Counted from the first letter of the stretch, positions 52,733 through 62,605 are shown. The stretch is 64,000 nucleotides of DNA from Vallitalea sp. (GCF_025211055.1 NZ_JAOARO010000051.1:26073-90072); one strand, 5' to 3'. Numbers and translations: made by a program. The notes: generated from the sequence alone by a model not told the origin.

Positions 52733-53560
52733 CTAGTCCTCCAATCCTAGTCTACATACGTGCTCTTTTTCTTCTTCTTTATATATACCTTGACGTCTCA
52801 TGGCCTCATCAAAATCAACTTGGTGACCATCAAAATCAGGACCATCAACACATGCAAATTTTGTTTCGCCACCTACAGTTACACGACATCCGCCACACAT
52901 ACCTGTACCATCAATCATAATAGGATTCAAGGAAACATTTGTTTTGATATCATGTTTCTTTGTTATTTCACAAACGGCTTTCATCATGATTAAAGGTCCA
53001 ATTGAAATAACCAAATCATATTTTTCGCCATTTTCTATTAGTTCATTAAGTTTATCTGTTACAAAACCCTTGATTCCTTTTGAACCATCGTTTGTAGCAT
53101 AATAAACGTTATCACTTATGTATTCCATTTCATTTTCTAGAATTATGAATTCTTCACTTCTGCCACCAAGTATAGTATCTACTTTTACACCTAATTCCTT
53201 CATTTTTTTCAACTGAGGATAAAGTGGAGCAATACCAACACCGCCACCAATACCTAAAACTCTTTTTACTTTATGAAGAGGTGCTTCTTGACCTAGAGGA
53301 CCAACAAAGTCTTCTATAGAATCTCCTTCTTTTTTTAGACTTAATTTCTTAGTTGAATATCCTACAACTTGATATACAATAGTTACTGTTTCTTTTTTTC
53401 TATCATAATCGGCTATAGTTAGAGGAATTCGTTCACCTTCTTCATCAACCCTTAGAATGATGAATTGACCAGGTTCGCATTTTCTTGCGACATATGGTGC
53501 ATGGATTTCCATAAGTTCAACTAAATCATTTAACTTACTTTTAGCTAAGATTTTGTACAT
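52733..53560 (-). CDS. nfnA: NfnA / sulfide dehydrogenase-like FAD-NAD protein
   Basis: The 275-residue protein has an FAD-binding domain (GERIPLTIADYDRKKETVTI), an NAD-binding domain (VKRVLGIGGGVGIAPLYPQL) and a C-terminal [2Fe-2S] site in DGTGMCGGCRVTVGGETKFACVDGP. It is the small subunit of NfnAB, which couples NADPH formation from NADH to ferredoxin oxidation. First gene of the operon, with GAGGTG before the ATG. Divergent from the AraC regulator at 53808. Confidence 0.88.
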   Translation of the reverse strand: MYKILAKSKLNDLVELMEIHAPYVARKCEPGQFIILRVDEEGERIPLTIADYDRKKETVTIVYQVVGYSTKKLSLKKEGDSIEDFVGPLGQEAPLHKVKRVLGIGGGVGIAPLYPQLKKMKELGVKVDTILGGRSEEFIILENEMEYISDNVYYATNDGSKGIKGFVTDKLNELIENGEKYDLVISIGPLIMMKAVCEITKKHDIKTNVSLNPIMIDGTGMCGGCRVTVGGETKFACVDGPDFDGHQVDFDEAMRRQGIYKEEEKEHVCRLGLED

Positions 53561-53807
53561 TCTGACACCTCGTTATAATATTGTGATTGTTAATAATTAG
53601 ACATTTAGTTTTCATTCCTTCTAAATTACTTCAAAAAAATGGCGGGATACTAGCATTGACATTCTTCTAAGTTTTAGTTATCATGTACTTAATGCACTTA
53701 TGAGAAACATTATAATATGAAATTTTAAAAAAAACTAACATTAAATTTTAAAAAGTAGTACTTTTTTGACTGATATTGACAAAATATTAACAAAGGTAGG
53801 TGAAGAT

Positions 53808-54656
53808 ATGTTGAATCTCTTTGATAAAAAACTAGAAAAACTTGATGGTTTTGAGACAGATTATGTAAAAATACTATATTATGATTTACCAAAGAATTTT
53901 TCTGGTGAATATAAAACATATAATTATTCTCGCTTTTGTACAATTCTAAGTGGAAGAAAGCATGTAACATTAAATAATAATAGAAAATTCATGTATACAA
54001 ATGATAACTATCTATTATTACCTTCTAATTCAAAAGTGCATATGGATATACATACAGATACAAAAGCATTGGTATTCGAATTAAATGATGAACTAGTAAA
54101 CAATGTACTAAATAAGGTGAATATAGAAGATAATATAAAGGAAGAGGTCAAAACAGATAACAACTATTTCTTAGGGCAAAATAAATATAATATATTAGAA
54201 GACATTAATAATATATTTGCTGCATCTAAGAGTAAAGATAGCAATAATGAATTTTTGATTGACTTATATGCTCAAAAATTAGTATTTGATTTGATAAAGA
54301 ATAAGTCCACATATCAAATACTTAATAAAAACAGCTCTCATCCAATAAATATTGCGGTAAAGTATATTAATGAGAATATTGAAGAAATGATTAATATAAA
54401 AGAGCTAGCAAAAGATTTGCATATGTCAGAATCAAATTTCTCACATCTATTCAAGAAAGTCGTTGGTATTAAACCAGTTGAATACATTAAGAATAAAAAA
54501 TTAGAGTTAGCATTAGAATTTCTAAGAAATGAAAGTGTAACAGATGTAGCTTTTAATCTGGGATATGCTAATATTTCATATTTTATAAGGCTTTTTAAAG
54601 ATAAGTATAATATGACACCTAAACAATATAAATTAACTTATTTTGAAAAAATATAA
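53808..54656 (+). CDS. AraC-family regulator
   Basis: The 282-residue protein has an N-terminal cupin-like sensor (YSRFCTILSGRKHVTLNNNR, YLLLPSNSKVHMDIHTDTKA) and a C-terminal double helix-turn-helix (MINIKELAKDLHMSESNFSH, then DVAFNLGYANISYFIRLFKD and MTPKQYK). AGGTAGGTGA precedes the ATG at 53808; an earlier in-frame TTG (53766) has no site. It lies divergent from nfnA, so it may control that operon, itself, or the aldolase 165 bp downstream. The inducer is unknown. Confidence 0.88.
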   Translation: MLNLFDKKLEKLDGFETDYVKILYYDLPKNFSGEYKTYNYSRFCTILSGRKHVTLNNNRKFMYTNDNYLLLPSNSKVHMDIHTDTKALVFELNDELVNNVLNKVNIEDNIKEEVKTDNNYFLGQNKYNILEDINNIFAASKSKDSNNEFLIDLYAQKLVFDLIKNKSTYQILNKNSSHPINIAVKYINENIEEMINIKELAKDLHMSESNFSHLFKKVVGIKPVEYIKNKKLELALEFLRNESVTDVAFNLGYANISYFIRLFKDKYNMTPKQYKLTYFEKI

Positions 54657-54717
54657 TAAAAATTTACTATCTGTAATATTATATGGATGATAAAATAAAA
54701 TATTTTTGTCATTATCA

Positions 54718-54746
54718 TTGACGGATTATAAATAATATCTTATTAT
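54718..54746 (+). promoter_or_regulatory. Promoter of the aldolase gene
   Basis: TTGACG, 17 bp, TATTAT. The -35 box is part of a small dyad, GTCATTATCATTGAC. Confidence 0.5.
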
Positions 54747-54820
54747 GAATGTGTAACACAACAATAGAAGAATACTTTGAATTGGCAAAGTATTAATAAA
54801 TATATGAGGAGTGAAATTTC

Positions 54821-55849
54821 ATGCCAGTAGTTGATTACAAAAATTATTGTAAAATGCTTGATAGGGCCTTAGAAAATAAGTTTGCTTATCCAGCAGTAAA
54901 TGTTTCAAATGTTGAAACAGCTAACGCAGTTTTAGAGGCGTTCGCTAAGGCGAAATCAGATGGGATTATTCAGGTATCCATAGGTGGAGGAAAGCATGCA
55001 TCAGGTATGGTTGCCAATAGTGCAATTGGTGCTATATCACTTGCTAATCATATTCATCTCATGGCTGAAAAATATGATATTAACATTGCTTTACACACAG
55101 ACCATTGTACAGCGGCTAATGTTGAGCCATTTATGAAACCTCTTATTGAAGAGACTAAGAGAAGAAGAGCACAAGGGTTACCTAATCTATTTAATAGCCA
55201 TATGTTTGATGGTTCTGATATCCCACTAGAAGAAAATATCAAAATATCTAAAGAACTTATGGCTCTATGTGCAGAGAATGAGATTATATTAGAAGTTGAA
55301 GCTGGTGTAGTTGGTGGAGAAGAAGATGGAGTTAATAACGAAGATGTAGCAGCAGATAAATTATTTACAACTCCAGAAGATATGCTTATGTTTGAAGAAG
55401 CGTTAAAAGATGTTGGTGATCGTTATATGTTAGCTGCAACATTTGGTAACGTACATGGTGTATACAAGCCAGGTAATGTTAAGTTAAAGCCAATCATATT
55501 AAAAGAAGGTCAAGATGCATTAAAAGCTAAACATGGAGAAGATGCTAACTACTATTTAGTATTCCACGGTGGTTCAGGATCAACAAAAGAAGAAATCGAA
55601 GAAACACTTGAATATGGTGTAATCAAAATGAATATTGATACAGATACTCAATATGCATTTACTAGACCTGTAGTTGAACATATGTTTAAGCATTATGATG
55701 AAGTACTTAAGGTTGAGGGTGAAGTAGGGAATAAAAAAGCATATGACCCAAGAGCATATTTAAAGAAAGCTCAAACAGGTATGGCTGAAAGAGTTATTGA
55801 AGCTTGTAACGTTTTGAGATCAAGCGGTCAAACTATGGGTAGACAATAA
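54821..55849 (+). CDS. fba: Class II fructose-bisphosphate aldolase
   Basis: Splits fructose 1,6-bisphosphate in glycolysis with a zinc ion. The 342-residue length fits the longer class IIA type. Metal and substrate ligands are visible: ALHTDHC, LEVEAGVVGGEEDGV, ATFGNVHGVYKPGNV and VFHGGSGSTKEEI. ATGAGGAGTG precedes the ATG. Its codons contain more C/GTA-type preferred codons than most neighbours, as expected of a highly expressed gene. Flanked by its own promoter and terminator. Confidence 0.95.
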   Translation: MPVVDYKNYCKMLDRALENKFAYPAVNVSNVETANAVLEAFAKAKSDGIIQVSIGGGKHASGMVANSAIGAISLANHIHLMAEKYDINIALHTDHCTAANVEPFMKPLIEETKRRRAQGLPNLFNSHMFDGSDIPLEENIKISKELMALCAENEIILEVEAGVVGGEEDGVNNEDVAADKLFTTPEDMLMFEEALKDVGDRYMLAATFGNVHGVYKPGNVKLKPIILKEGQDALKAKHGEDANYYLVFHGGSGSTKEEIEETLEYGVIKMNIDTDTQYAFTRPVVEHMFKHYDEVLKVEGEVGNKKAYDPRAYLKKAQTGMAERVIEACNVLRSSGQTMGRQ

Positions 55850-55856
55850 TATAATA

Positions 55857-55903
55857 GAAAATATAGCTTACCTTATAATAATAAGATGAGCTATATTTTT
55901 TTG
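55857..55903 (+). terminator. Terminator of fba
   Basis: ATATAGCT pairs with AGCTATAT, with an inner CTTAT/ATAAG pair, followed by a T run. Confidence 0.8.
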
Positions 55904-56060
55904 CTGTAAAATAATATAGTTAATTATTTTATTATGTTAATGATAAAACAGAAAAATTTTTAAAATTAATATTGTAAAGAGTAAATTTATGTTATAATAA
56001 TTAATCATATAATAGCTACTAATTAAAAAATTGATAAGAGATAAGAAAGGATAAATAATA

Positions 56061-57170
56061 ATGAAGAATTTGAGTAAAATATTGTGTTTGATGCTGACAC
56101 TAGTACTAGTTACTGCTTTATTTGCGGGGTGTAAATCCAATAAGAAGAAAGACGTTGAGGATGATGTATATACACAGGGACAAGAAAATAATGAAGAAGC
56201 TAATGAAGATAAAGAATCAGTAGATAATAAAGAAGAAAACGAAGCTGAATCCTCAGATGAAACAAGTTTAAAAGATACAACTATAAGAGTTGCTACCTTA
56301 AAAGGACCTACAGGAATGGGTATGGTAAAACTAATGGAAGATATAACTACAGGTGAATCAGATGTTAATTGCGAATTTACTATAACTGGTGCACCAGACG
56401 AATTGGTAGGTAAAATTGTTAATAAAGAAGTAGATTTTGCATGCTTACCAACAAACTTAGCTTCTGTTTTATATAATAAAACAAAAGGTGGTATGAAACT
56501 TGCAGCAGTTAATACACTTGGTGTACTATACATTATGGAAGTAGGTAATGAGATTAATAATATCAATGACCTTAAGGGGAAAGAAATCTATGCAAGTGGA
56601 AAAGGATCAGTTCCAGATTATATATTACAATATGTATTGAAGGAAAACTCTATAGACCCTGAAAAAGATGTAGATATTAATTTTTCTATGCAACATGCAG
56701 AAGTTGCTACGACTGTAATATCAGGAGATAACAAAATAGCTTTATTACCACAACCATTTGTAACTACTGTATTAATGAAAAACAAAGATGCTAGAATTGC
56801 ACTTGATATTACAAAAGAGTGGGAAAAGATACAAGGTGAAGATAGTCCGCTTGCAATGGGGTGTATCATAGTAGATGCAGAATTTGCCACTAATAATAAA
56901 GAACTAGTAGATAAATTTCTACAAGAATATAAAGAATCAGTAGACTTTGTTAATACTAATAATGAAGAAGCTGGTAAGTTAATTGAAAAACATGGAATCT
57001 TACCTAGTGCTGCTATTGCACAAAAAGCTATACCTAATTGTAATATAGTTTATATGAGTGCTACTGATGCAAAAGATACATTACAGAACTTATATGAAAT
57101 ACTATTTGACTTCAATCCAAAGTCATTAGGAGGAAAATTACCTGATGGAGACTTCTATTACCAAAAATAG
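56061..57170 (+). CDS. ABC substrate-binding lipoprotein, NMT1/THI5-like
   Basis: The 369-residue lipoprotein has a signal with lipobox FAGC and Cys24, then about 50 acidic, low-complexity linker residues and a binding domain: TTIRVATLKGPTGMGMVKLM, DFACLPTNLASVLYNKTKGG, DLKGKEIYASGKGSVPDYIL, LLPQPFVTTVLMKN. This group serves SsuABC-like importers for sulfonates, nitrate or pyrimidine (HMP) compounds; the ligand cannot be told. No TPP riboswitch was seen upstream. The permease gene overlaps its 3' end by 26 bp. Confidence 0.85.
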   Translation: MKNLSKILCLMLTLVLVTALFAGCKSNKKKDVEDDVYTQGQENNEEANEDKESVDNKEENEAESSDETSLKDTTIRVATLKGPTGMGMVKLMEDITTGESDVNCEFTITGAPDELVGKIVNKEVDFACLPTNLASVLYNKTKGGMKLAAVNTLGVLYIMEVGNEINNINDLKGKEIYASGKGSVPDYILQYVLKENSIDPEKDVDINFSMQHAEVATTVISGDNKIALLPQPFVTTVLMKNKDARIALDITKEWEKIQGEDSPLAMGCIIVDAEFATNNKELVDKFLQEYKESVDFVNTNNEEAGKLIEKHGILPSAAIAQKAIPNCNIVYMSATDAKDTLQNLYEILFDFNPKSLGGKLPDGDFYYQK

Positions 57171-57912
57171 ACGACGAGTATATAAAATAATAGCTTTAAT
57201 ATTTTGGATAATAGTATGGGAGATTATTGCCGTAGTTATTAATAAGGAAATATATCTTCCTACTCCTTATAATACTTTTAAGGTATTATTGGAAGAAATC
57301 AAAACAGTTATGTTTTGGCAGACAATCTTTGCAACAATATTCAGAGTTGCTGTGGGTTTTATAATAGCATGTATTGTGGGAATATTGGTAGGAATAATAT
57401 GTGGAATTAACCACTTCATGTATGAAATTCTTAATCTGATAATAGTTGCAGTAAAATCAACACCCGTTATGTCTTTTATACTTATTGCATTGGTATGGTT
57501 CAAATCAGAGAATGTACCTATTTTTATATGCTTTTTGATGTGCTTTCCTATTATATGGACTTCGGTTGTTGGGGGAATCAAACATATTGATAGAAGATTG
57601 ATAGAAATGGCATATGTATATAAGGTTGATAAAAGATATATAATAAAAGATATCTATGTACCTTCAATCATTCCATATATAACAACTGCTATGATAACAT
57701 CTCTTGGTCTAGGGTGGAAAGTAACAGTTGCTGCTGAAGTACTTAGTAGTCCTAAGTTTTCTATAGGTACAAACCTATATAACGCAAAAGTATATATAGA
57801 GTCAGAACAGCTATTTGCCCTCACAATAGTTGTTATTATTTTGAGCTTAATGTTAGAATATTTATTCAAGTATTTACTTAGAAAAATGCTGCCAGTACGC
57901 ATACAAAAGTAG
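57145..57912 (+). CDS. ABC permease (SsuC/TauC/ThiX type)
   Basis: The 255-residue BPD-type permease has six hydrophobic segments. ALIFWIIVWEIIAVVINKEI and LPTPYNTFKVLLEEI open the chain, and the coupling loop with EMAYVYKVDKRYIIKDIYVP and GLGWKVTVAAEVLSS is conserved. Its ATG lies inside the upstream gene, with TTAGGAGG 11 nt before it, giving a 26-bp out-of-frame overlap and tight coupling. Confidence 0.88.
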   Translation: METSITKNRRRVYKIIALIFWIIVWEIIAVVINKEIYLPTPYNTFKVLLEEIKTVMFWQTIFATIFRVAVGFIIACIVGILVGIICGINHFMYEILNLIIVAVKSTPVMSFILIALVWFKSENVPIFICFLMCFPIIWTSVVGGIKHIDRRLIEMAYVYKVDKRYIIKDIYVPSIIPYITTAMITSLGLGWKVTVAAEVLSSPKFSIGTNLYNAKVYIESEQLFALTIVVIILSLMLEYLFKYLLRKMLPVRIQK

Positions 57913-57923
57913 GTGTAATAATA

Positions 57924-58619
57924 ATGATTAAACTTAACAATATTAATAAGACATTTGATGATTTGACTATACTGAAAGATTTTAATCTTTCTATTGATGA
58001 AGATAAAATAGTATGTTTTTTAGGTGCTTCAGGGTGTGGTAAAACTACACTTCTTAATATTATTTCAGGAACTCTTGAATATGATAGGGGATCTATTGAA
58101 GGTATTGATAGTAATGTATCCTATATTTTTCAAGATACTAGGCTGCTACCATGGGCAACAATAGAGAATAATATAAAGTTTGTACTAAAAAGTAATAAGA
58201 ATATAAATGTTGATCAATTAACTAAGAAGTATATAGATATTGTTAAGTTAAGTAAGTTCAGTGATTATTATCCAAAACAATTAAGTGGTGGTATGAAACA
58301 AAGAGTTTCTATAGCAAGAGCTTTTGCTTATGGTTCACAAATACTACTTATGGATGAACCATTTCAAGGGTTGGATTATGATCTGAAGATTGAATTGATT
58401 AATGCTTTTCTAGAATTATGGGAAGAGGATAATAGAACTGTTATATTTGTAACCCACGATTTAGATGAAGCTTTATTATTATCAGACAAGATATACATAT
58501 TAGATGGCAGACCAGTTAAAATCAAAAAAGAAATAGAAATAAGTATTCCCAAAAGAGAACGCATAAAACAGAAAGATAAATTAAATGTTTATAGAAAAAT
58601 GTTAACAACTATCAAATAG
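57924..58619 (+). CDS. ABC ATPase (SsuB/TauB/ThiZ type)
   Basis: The 231-residue ATPase has Walker A GASGCGKTT, Q-loop IFQDTRLLPW typical of the nitrate/sulfonate/HMP group, signature LSGGMKQR, Walker B ILLMDEPFQGLD and H-loop FVTHDLDEALLLSD. It starts 11 bp after the permease stop and completes a lipoprotein-permease-ATPase importer. No thiamine or sulfur gene is adjacent to fix the substrate. Confidence 0.9.
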   Translation: MIKLNNINKTFDDLTILKDFNLSIDEDKIVCFLGASGCGKTTLLNIISGTLEYDRGSIEGIDSNVSYIFQDTRLLPWATIENNIKFVLKSNKNINVDQLTKKYIDIVKLSKFSDYYPKQLSGGMKQRVSIARAFAYGSQILLMDEPFQGLDYDLKIELINAFLELWEEDNRTVIFVTHDLDEALLLSDKIYILDGRPVKIKKEIEISIPKRERIKQKDKLNVYRKMLTTIK

Positions 58620-58731
58620 CCACTTATAATTATCTATTAATTATCTAGCGTTCTACGCTCTACCTATTATACATAAATAATACTTATTTATTTAGTGGTT
58701 GATAATACCATTTTGGGCTTATTTCAAATCA

Positions 58732-59273
58732 CTAATTTCTATTACGTCTAGTATAATCACGTCTTCTACTATCTCTATGAGTAACATGACGTCTGTTAAT
58801 ATGCTCTTCTATAAACTTATCATAACTTGTTGTTACAGTTTTGTAACCTCTTCTTCCACTTTGTCGCTGCAGATAGGCTACGCAATCATTATTAGATAAA
58901 TAATTTTTACCATTAGCCTGTAGTCTTAATACGAATCCAACATCTGGATTATCCATTTCAAATTCAGCTTTGTTAGTAGATACTAATTTTTGTTTTACAC
59001 ATTTACATTCACCATCAGTATTAAATTGTAGGGATTTTAGATAGTAATGTATAGCATGATCTACTGGATCCCAAGTAACGATATAGGCACGTTTCTATAA
59101 CCTACACTATCATTATAGATAGTTGTTGTTACACAAAAAGCTTCATCTTCATAGCCATTACCAATATTAATTAAATTATTAACTACAATAGGTCCTGTAT
59201 CAGCTCTGGAAATAGTTACATTTGACATTATTAATACTGAAATTAATAATATACCAAATATCTTTCTTATAAT
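58732..59273 (-). pseudogene. Secreted protein gene with frameshift and lost start codon
   Basis: On the minus strand, from 59273 the frame reads IRKIFGILLISVLIMSNVTI (a signal peptide), then DTGPIVVNNLINIGNGYEDE and so on to VGYR. At an AAA run (complement 59092-59094) it shifts. One extra A would give VGYRKRAYIVTWDPVDHAIHY, continuing as NPDVGFVLRLQANGKNYLSN to the stop at 58732 after an Arg-rich tail. The first codon is ATT where ATG is expected. AYIVTWDPVDHAIHYY resembles a fibronectin type III strand pair. Original function unknown. Confidence 0.65.
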
Positions 59274-59536
59274 AACACTACTTCTTTATAATATATAGTT
59301 CGATTATTAGAAAAAACTATATATATAATAATTTTAAATAAATAATAACATAATTAACTGTTTATATCAATGTTATTTGGATAAATTTTATATATTGACT
59401 GTTTTTTTGATGAGGATTTCATAATTTAAATCTTATTATTTAAGCTAGAAGCTTAAGTTTTTTTAACAATTGACGATATATATATATGAAGTGTATTGTT
59501 ACTAAGATGAATGTAATTTATTAAGAGGTGAAAAAT

Positions 59537-60316
59537 ATGAATATCAATACAAATACTAATAGTGGATTTAATGTATATAATAACGCTATTAGGAATAATG
59601 AGAAAAAGGAAACTCCCATTACTAGATTGCAGAAGCAGATAGTAAGAGTTGATAAGAACATCGCAGATATAAGAGAAAACAAAAAATTGACTGCTAAAGA
59701 GAAACAAGTGAAAATACAAGAACTAGAAGAGCAAAAACAAGAAATACTACAAAAAATCTATGAAGAGAAAATAAAAGAAAAAATGAATGAAGTAGAGAAA
59801 AAAATTGAAAAGACAGAAGAAATTGAAGCTAAGAAAAAAGAAAAAGCAGAAAAGCCTCCTACTCCTTTAGATGAAATAAAAGCTGAATTAGGAATAGAAA
59901 TATCTTCAAAATCAATGATAAAAGCTTCTAGAGCATTAGATATTGCAAATAATAGATTTAATACAGCAAGAAAGATGAGACAAGATGCGAAGATACTAGA
60001 TAAGCAGATTGAAGCTGATAGAGGTAGAGGTCAAGATGTTGATGTAAGTGATTTTAGGATTAAACAATCAATATCATTTAAGACAAAAGCAGACCGAATA
60101 GAAAAAGAAGCAATAGAAACTTTGGGAAAAGTTAATAAATTAATCAAAAAAGCAGGTGAAAAATTAGAAAAAGTCAAAGAGAAGAATGAAGAGATTAATA
60201 GTCAGGTAGAAGAAGATGAAAAACAAGAAAAAATAAATTACACTAATCCTGAGAAAAATGTAGAAGAGAAACAAAATAAACATATTATAGGGAAAAGTGT
60301 AGATGTAAAATTATAA
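59537..60316 (+). CDS. Coiled-coil protein, FlxA-like
   Basis: A 259-residue, highly charged protein. TRLQKQIVRVDKNIADIREN with KKLTAKEKQVKIQELEEQKQ is like the FlxA family repeat of QI- and EL-heptads. Two long coiled coils (about 30-105 and 150-235) flank PTPLDEIKAELGIEISSKSM. There is no signal peptide or membrane segment. AAGAGGTG precedes ATG 59537; the in-frame GTG at 59528 is part of that site. The role is unknown; FlxA-like proteins are sometimes linked to flagellar regulons. Confidence 0.65.
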   Translation: MNINTNTNSGFNVYNNAIRNNEKKETPITRLQKQIVRVDKNIADIRENKKLTAKEKQVKIQELEEQKQEILQKIYEEKIKEKMNEVEKKIEKTEEIEAKKKEKAEKPPTPLDEIKAELGIEISSKSMIKASRALDIANNRFNTARKMRQDAKILDKQIEADRGRGQDVDVSDFRIKQSISFKTKADRIEKEAIETLGKVNKLIKKAGEKLEKVKEKNEEINSQVEEDEKQEKINYTNPEKNVEEKQNKHIIGKSVDVKL

Positions 60317-60317
60317 T

Positions 60318-60362
60318 AATTAGAAGACGAATATATTAATATAATAATATATTCGTCTTTTG
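60318..60362 (+). terminator. Terminator after the coiled-coil gene
   Basis: AGAAGACGAATATATTA pairs perfectly with TAATATATTCGTCTTTT. Confidence 0.85.
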
Positions 60363-60474
60363 AAATTAAAAAGAAATTAAGTCGAAAAGAATATAACTTA
60401 AAGTTAAAAAGTCGAAATATAACAAAATAAGATGAAATATATACAAAAATATCGTCAGATAAAACAACAAAACA

Positions 60475-60524
60475 TTGATATATATTAAAATTAGTACTAT
60501 AATTAGAATGATAGCGAAAACTAT
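60475..60524 (+). promoter_or_regulatory. Promoter of the LysM nucleotidase gene
   Basis: TTGATA (60475-60480), 17 bp, TATAAT (60498-60503), followed at once by the small hairpin GATAG-CGAAAA-CTATC, which would lie at the 5' end of the transcript and may stabilise it. Confidence 0.65.
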
Positions 60525-60578
60525 CAAAAAAGTATAAAGGTTTATGTAATCAATAAATATTGAAGGAGATGATTTTTA

Positions 60579-62594
60579 ATGAAAATCAAAAAGCCCTTTA
60601 CACTTCTACTGGTTGTATTAATGCTAGTAAGCATTTTGGCAACATCTGCATTAGCTAATGAAGTGTATACTGTGAAACCAGGAGATGTTTTATGGAAGAT
60701 TGCTGAAAAATATGACACAACATGGGAAGAACTTGCAGAAGTTAATCAATTATCTAATCCACATATGATTTATCCAGAACAGGAATTAGAAATACCTGGT
60801 AAAGCTGAGACAGTTACAAAAAATGAGGAAGAAGATTTAGCAGTTGAAGTTAAAAAAGTAACAATACTTGGAACTAGTGACGTACATGGACGTATATATG
60901 CATATGAATATGCAACTGATAGCAAAGATGCTGATGCAGGGTTTGCTAAGCTTCAAACACTTATTAATAAAGAAAAAGCAGAAGCACCAGATGCGATATT
61001 ATTAGACTGTGGTGATACAGTACAAGATAATAGCGCTGAACTATTCAATGATTTACCAATACATCCAATGGTACAAGCCATGAATACTATGGGTTATGAT
61101 GTATGGACACTAGGAAATCATGAGTTTAATTTTGATAAATCATTCCTAGATAGAAATATTGAAGCATTCAATAATACTGTATTGGCTGCAAATATTTATA
61201 AAACAGATGATACACGTTTTGTAGAGCCTTACAAAATCTTTGAAAAAGATGGTATTCGTATAGCAGTAGTTGGATTATTACCACCTCATATTCCTAGATG
61301 GGAAGCTAGTTCACCACAACATTTTGAAGGATTAAGTTTTACACAACCTTTGGAAGAAGCTAAGAAAGTTGTAAAAGAACTAGAAGGAAAATATGATGTT
61401 CTAGTTGGAGCATTCCATATAGGTCCAGATGGCGAGTATGGCAGTCAAGGTGCATTAGAGATTGCTGAAGCCGTTCCTGAATTTGATGTTATTTTCTGTG
61501 GACATGCTCATTCAAGATTTTCTGATAAAGAAGCTAATGGAGTAAAATTAATTGAACCTGGATGTTATGGATGGGCGCTTGCAAAAGCTGAAATTACTTT
61601 AGATGAATCACAAGATGGATATGTTGTTAAGGATGTTACAGTAGAAAATATAGAAACAAGAGAGATTGAAGAAGATAAAGAAATATTATCTGAGTTTGAA
61701 TTTGTACATAAAAAATCTGTAGAAGATGCAAATATTGTTGTTGGACACATTGAAGATGATTACGTAGAAAATGTAGACTATATTACTGGAGAAGCAAAAG
61801 TTACAACAATGCCTACTGCTCAAATAGAAGATACACCTTTAATGGATTTAATCAATGAGGTGCAGTTATTCTATACTGATGCACAGATAAGTTCAGCTGC
61901 AGCATTTAAGAATGATATGAACTTAGTAAAAGGTGATTTCAAGAAAAAAGATGTAGCTAACATCTATAAATATTCCAATACTTTGATGGGTGTAAATATT
62001 ACTGGTGAGAATTTGAAAAAATATATGGAATGGTCAGCCAGATATTATAATACATATACAGAAGGTGATGTAACAGTAAGCTTCAACCCTGATATCAGAG
62101 GATATAATTATGATATGTTCGCTGGAGTGAACTATGATATTGATATCTCAAAAGAACCTAATAACAGAATTACAAACCTGACATTTAATGGTGAGCCAGT
62201 TAAGGATGATGAAACATACAAATTGGCTGTTAATAATTATCGATTCGGTACATTAAAGGGATTAGAGCTTGTTACGGATGAAGATGTATACTACGATTCT
62301 TATGAAACTATGCAAGACGCTGGTAGAATACGTGCTTTAATAGTCAAATATATAAAAGAAGAAAAAGAAGGTAAAGCTGTACCAATAGTTGATAATAACT
62401 GGAAAATAATAGGCATAGACCTAGAAAGTCCTTATAAAGATACTGTATATGAAATGATAAAAAGTGGTGATCTTACTATTCCAAGATCCGAAGATGGAAG
62501 AACACCTAATGTAAAATCAATCAATGTTAATAAACTGATTGAAGAAGGTAAATTAGAAGAAAATAAAGCCAAGGAGTTACCAAAAGCATCATAA
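60579..62594 (+). CDS. Secreted LysM-linked 5'-nucleotidase/2',3'-cyclic phosphodiesterase
   Basis: The 671-residue protein has a Sec signal peptide (to about ALA, residue 26), one LysM cell-wall domain (VYTVKPGDVLWKIAEKYDTT to EQELEIPG, about 29-73), a metallophosphatase domain (LGTSDVHGRIY, LLDCGDTVQDN, TLGNHEFNFD, CGHAHSRF) and a 5'-nucleotidase C-terminal domain (KLAVNNYRFGTLKGLE). It probably recovers nucleosides and phosphate from nucleotides at the cell wall. GAAGGAGATGA precedes the ATG. The LysM fusion at the N-terminus replaces the usual LPXTG or S-layer anchor. Confidence 0.92.
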   Translation: MKIKKPFTLLLVVLMLVSILATSALANEVYTVKPGDVLWKIAEKYDTTWEELAEVNQLSNPHMIYPEQELEIPGKAETVTKNEEEDLAVEVKKVTILGTSDVHGRIYAYEYATDSKDADAGFAKLQTLINKEKAEAPDAILLDCGDTVQDNSAELFNDLPIHPMVQAMNTMGYDVWTLGNHEFNFDKSFLDRNIEAFNNTVLAANIYKTDDTRFVEPYKIFEKDGIRIAVVGLLPPHIPRWEASSPQHFEGLSFTQPLEEAKKVVKELEGKYDVLVGAFHIGPDGEYGSQGALEIAEAVPEFDVIFCGHAHSRFSDKEANGVKLIEPGCYGWALAKAEITLDESQDGYVVKDVTVENIETREIEEDKEILSEFEFVHKKSVEDANIVVGHIEDDYVENVDYITGEAKVTTMPTAQIEDTPLMDLINEVQLFYTDAQISSAAAFKNDMNLVKGDFKKKDVANIYKYSNTLMGVNITGENLKKYMEWSARYYNTYTEGDVTVSFNPDIRGYNYDMFAGVNYDIDISKEPNNRITNLTFNGEPVKDDETYKLAVNNYRFGTLKGLELVTDEDVYYDSYETMQDAGRIRALIVKYIKEEKEGKAVPIVDNNWKIIGIDLESPYKDTVYEMIKSGDLTIPRSEDGRTPNVKSINVNKLIEEGKLEENKAKELPKAS

Positions 62595-62605
62595 TAAGTA
62601 AAAAT

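Noticed and set aside
54706..54724. Third Fur box before fba (TCATTATCATTGACG)
   Set aside because: It shares 11 bases with the two good boxes, but one half of the 7-1-7 dyad is wrong and glycolytic aldolase is an unlikely Fur target.
55904..56060. TPP riboswitch upstream of the NMT1/THI5-like importer
   Set aside because: No CTGAGA-type thi-box sequence or suitable hairpins; the region is plain AT-rich DNA with a weak promoter.
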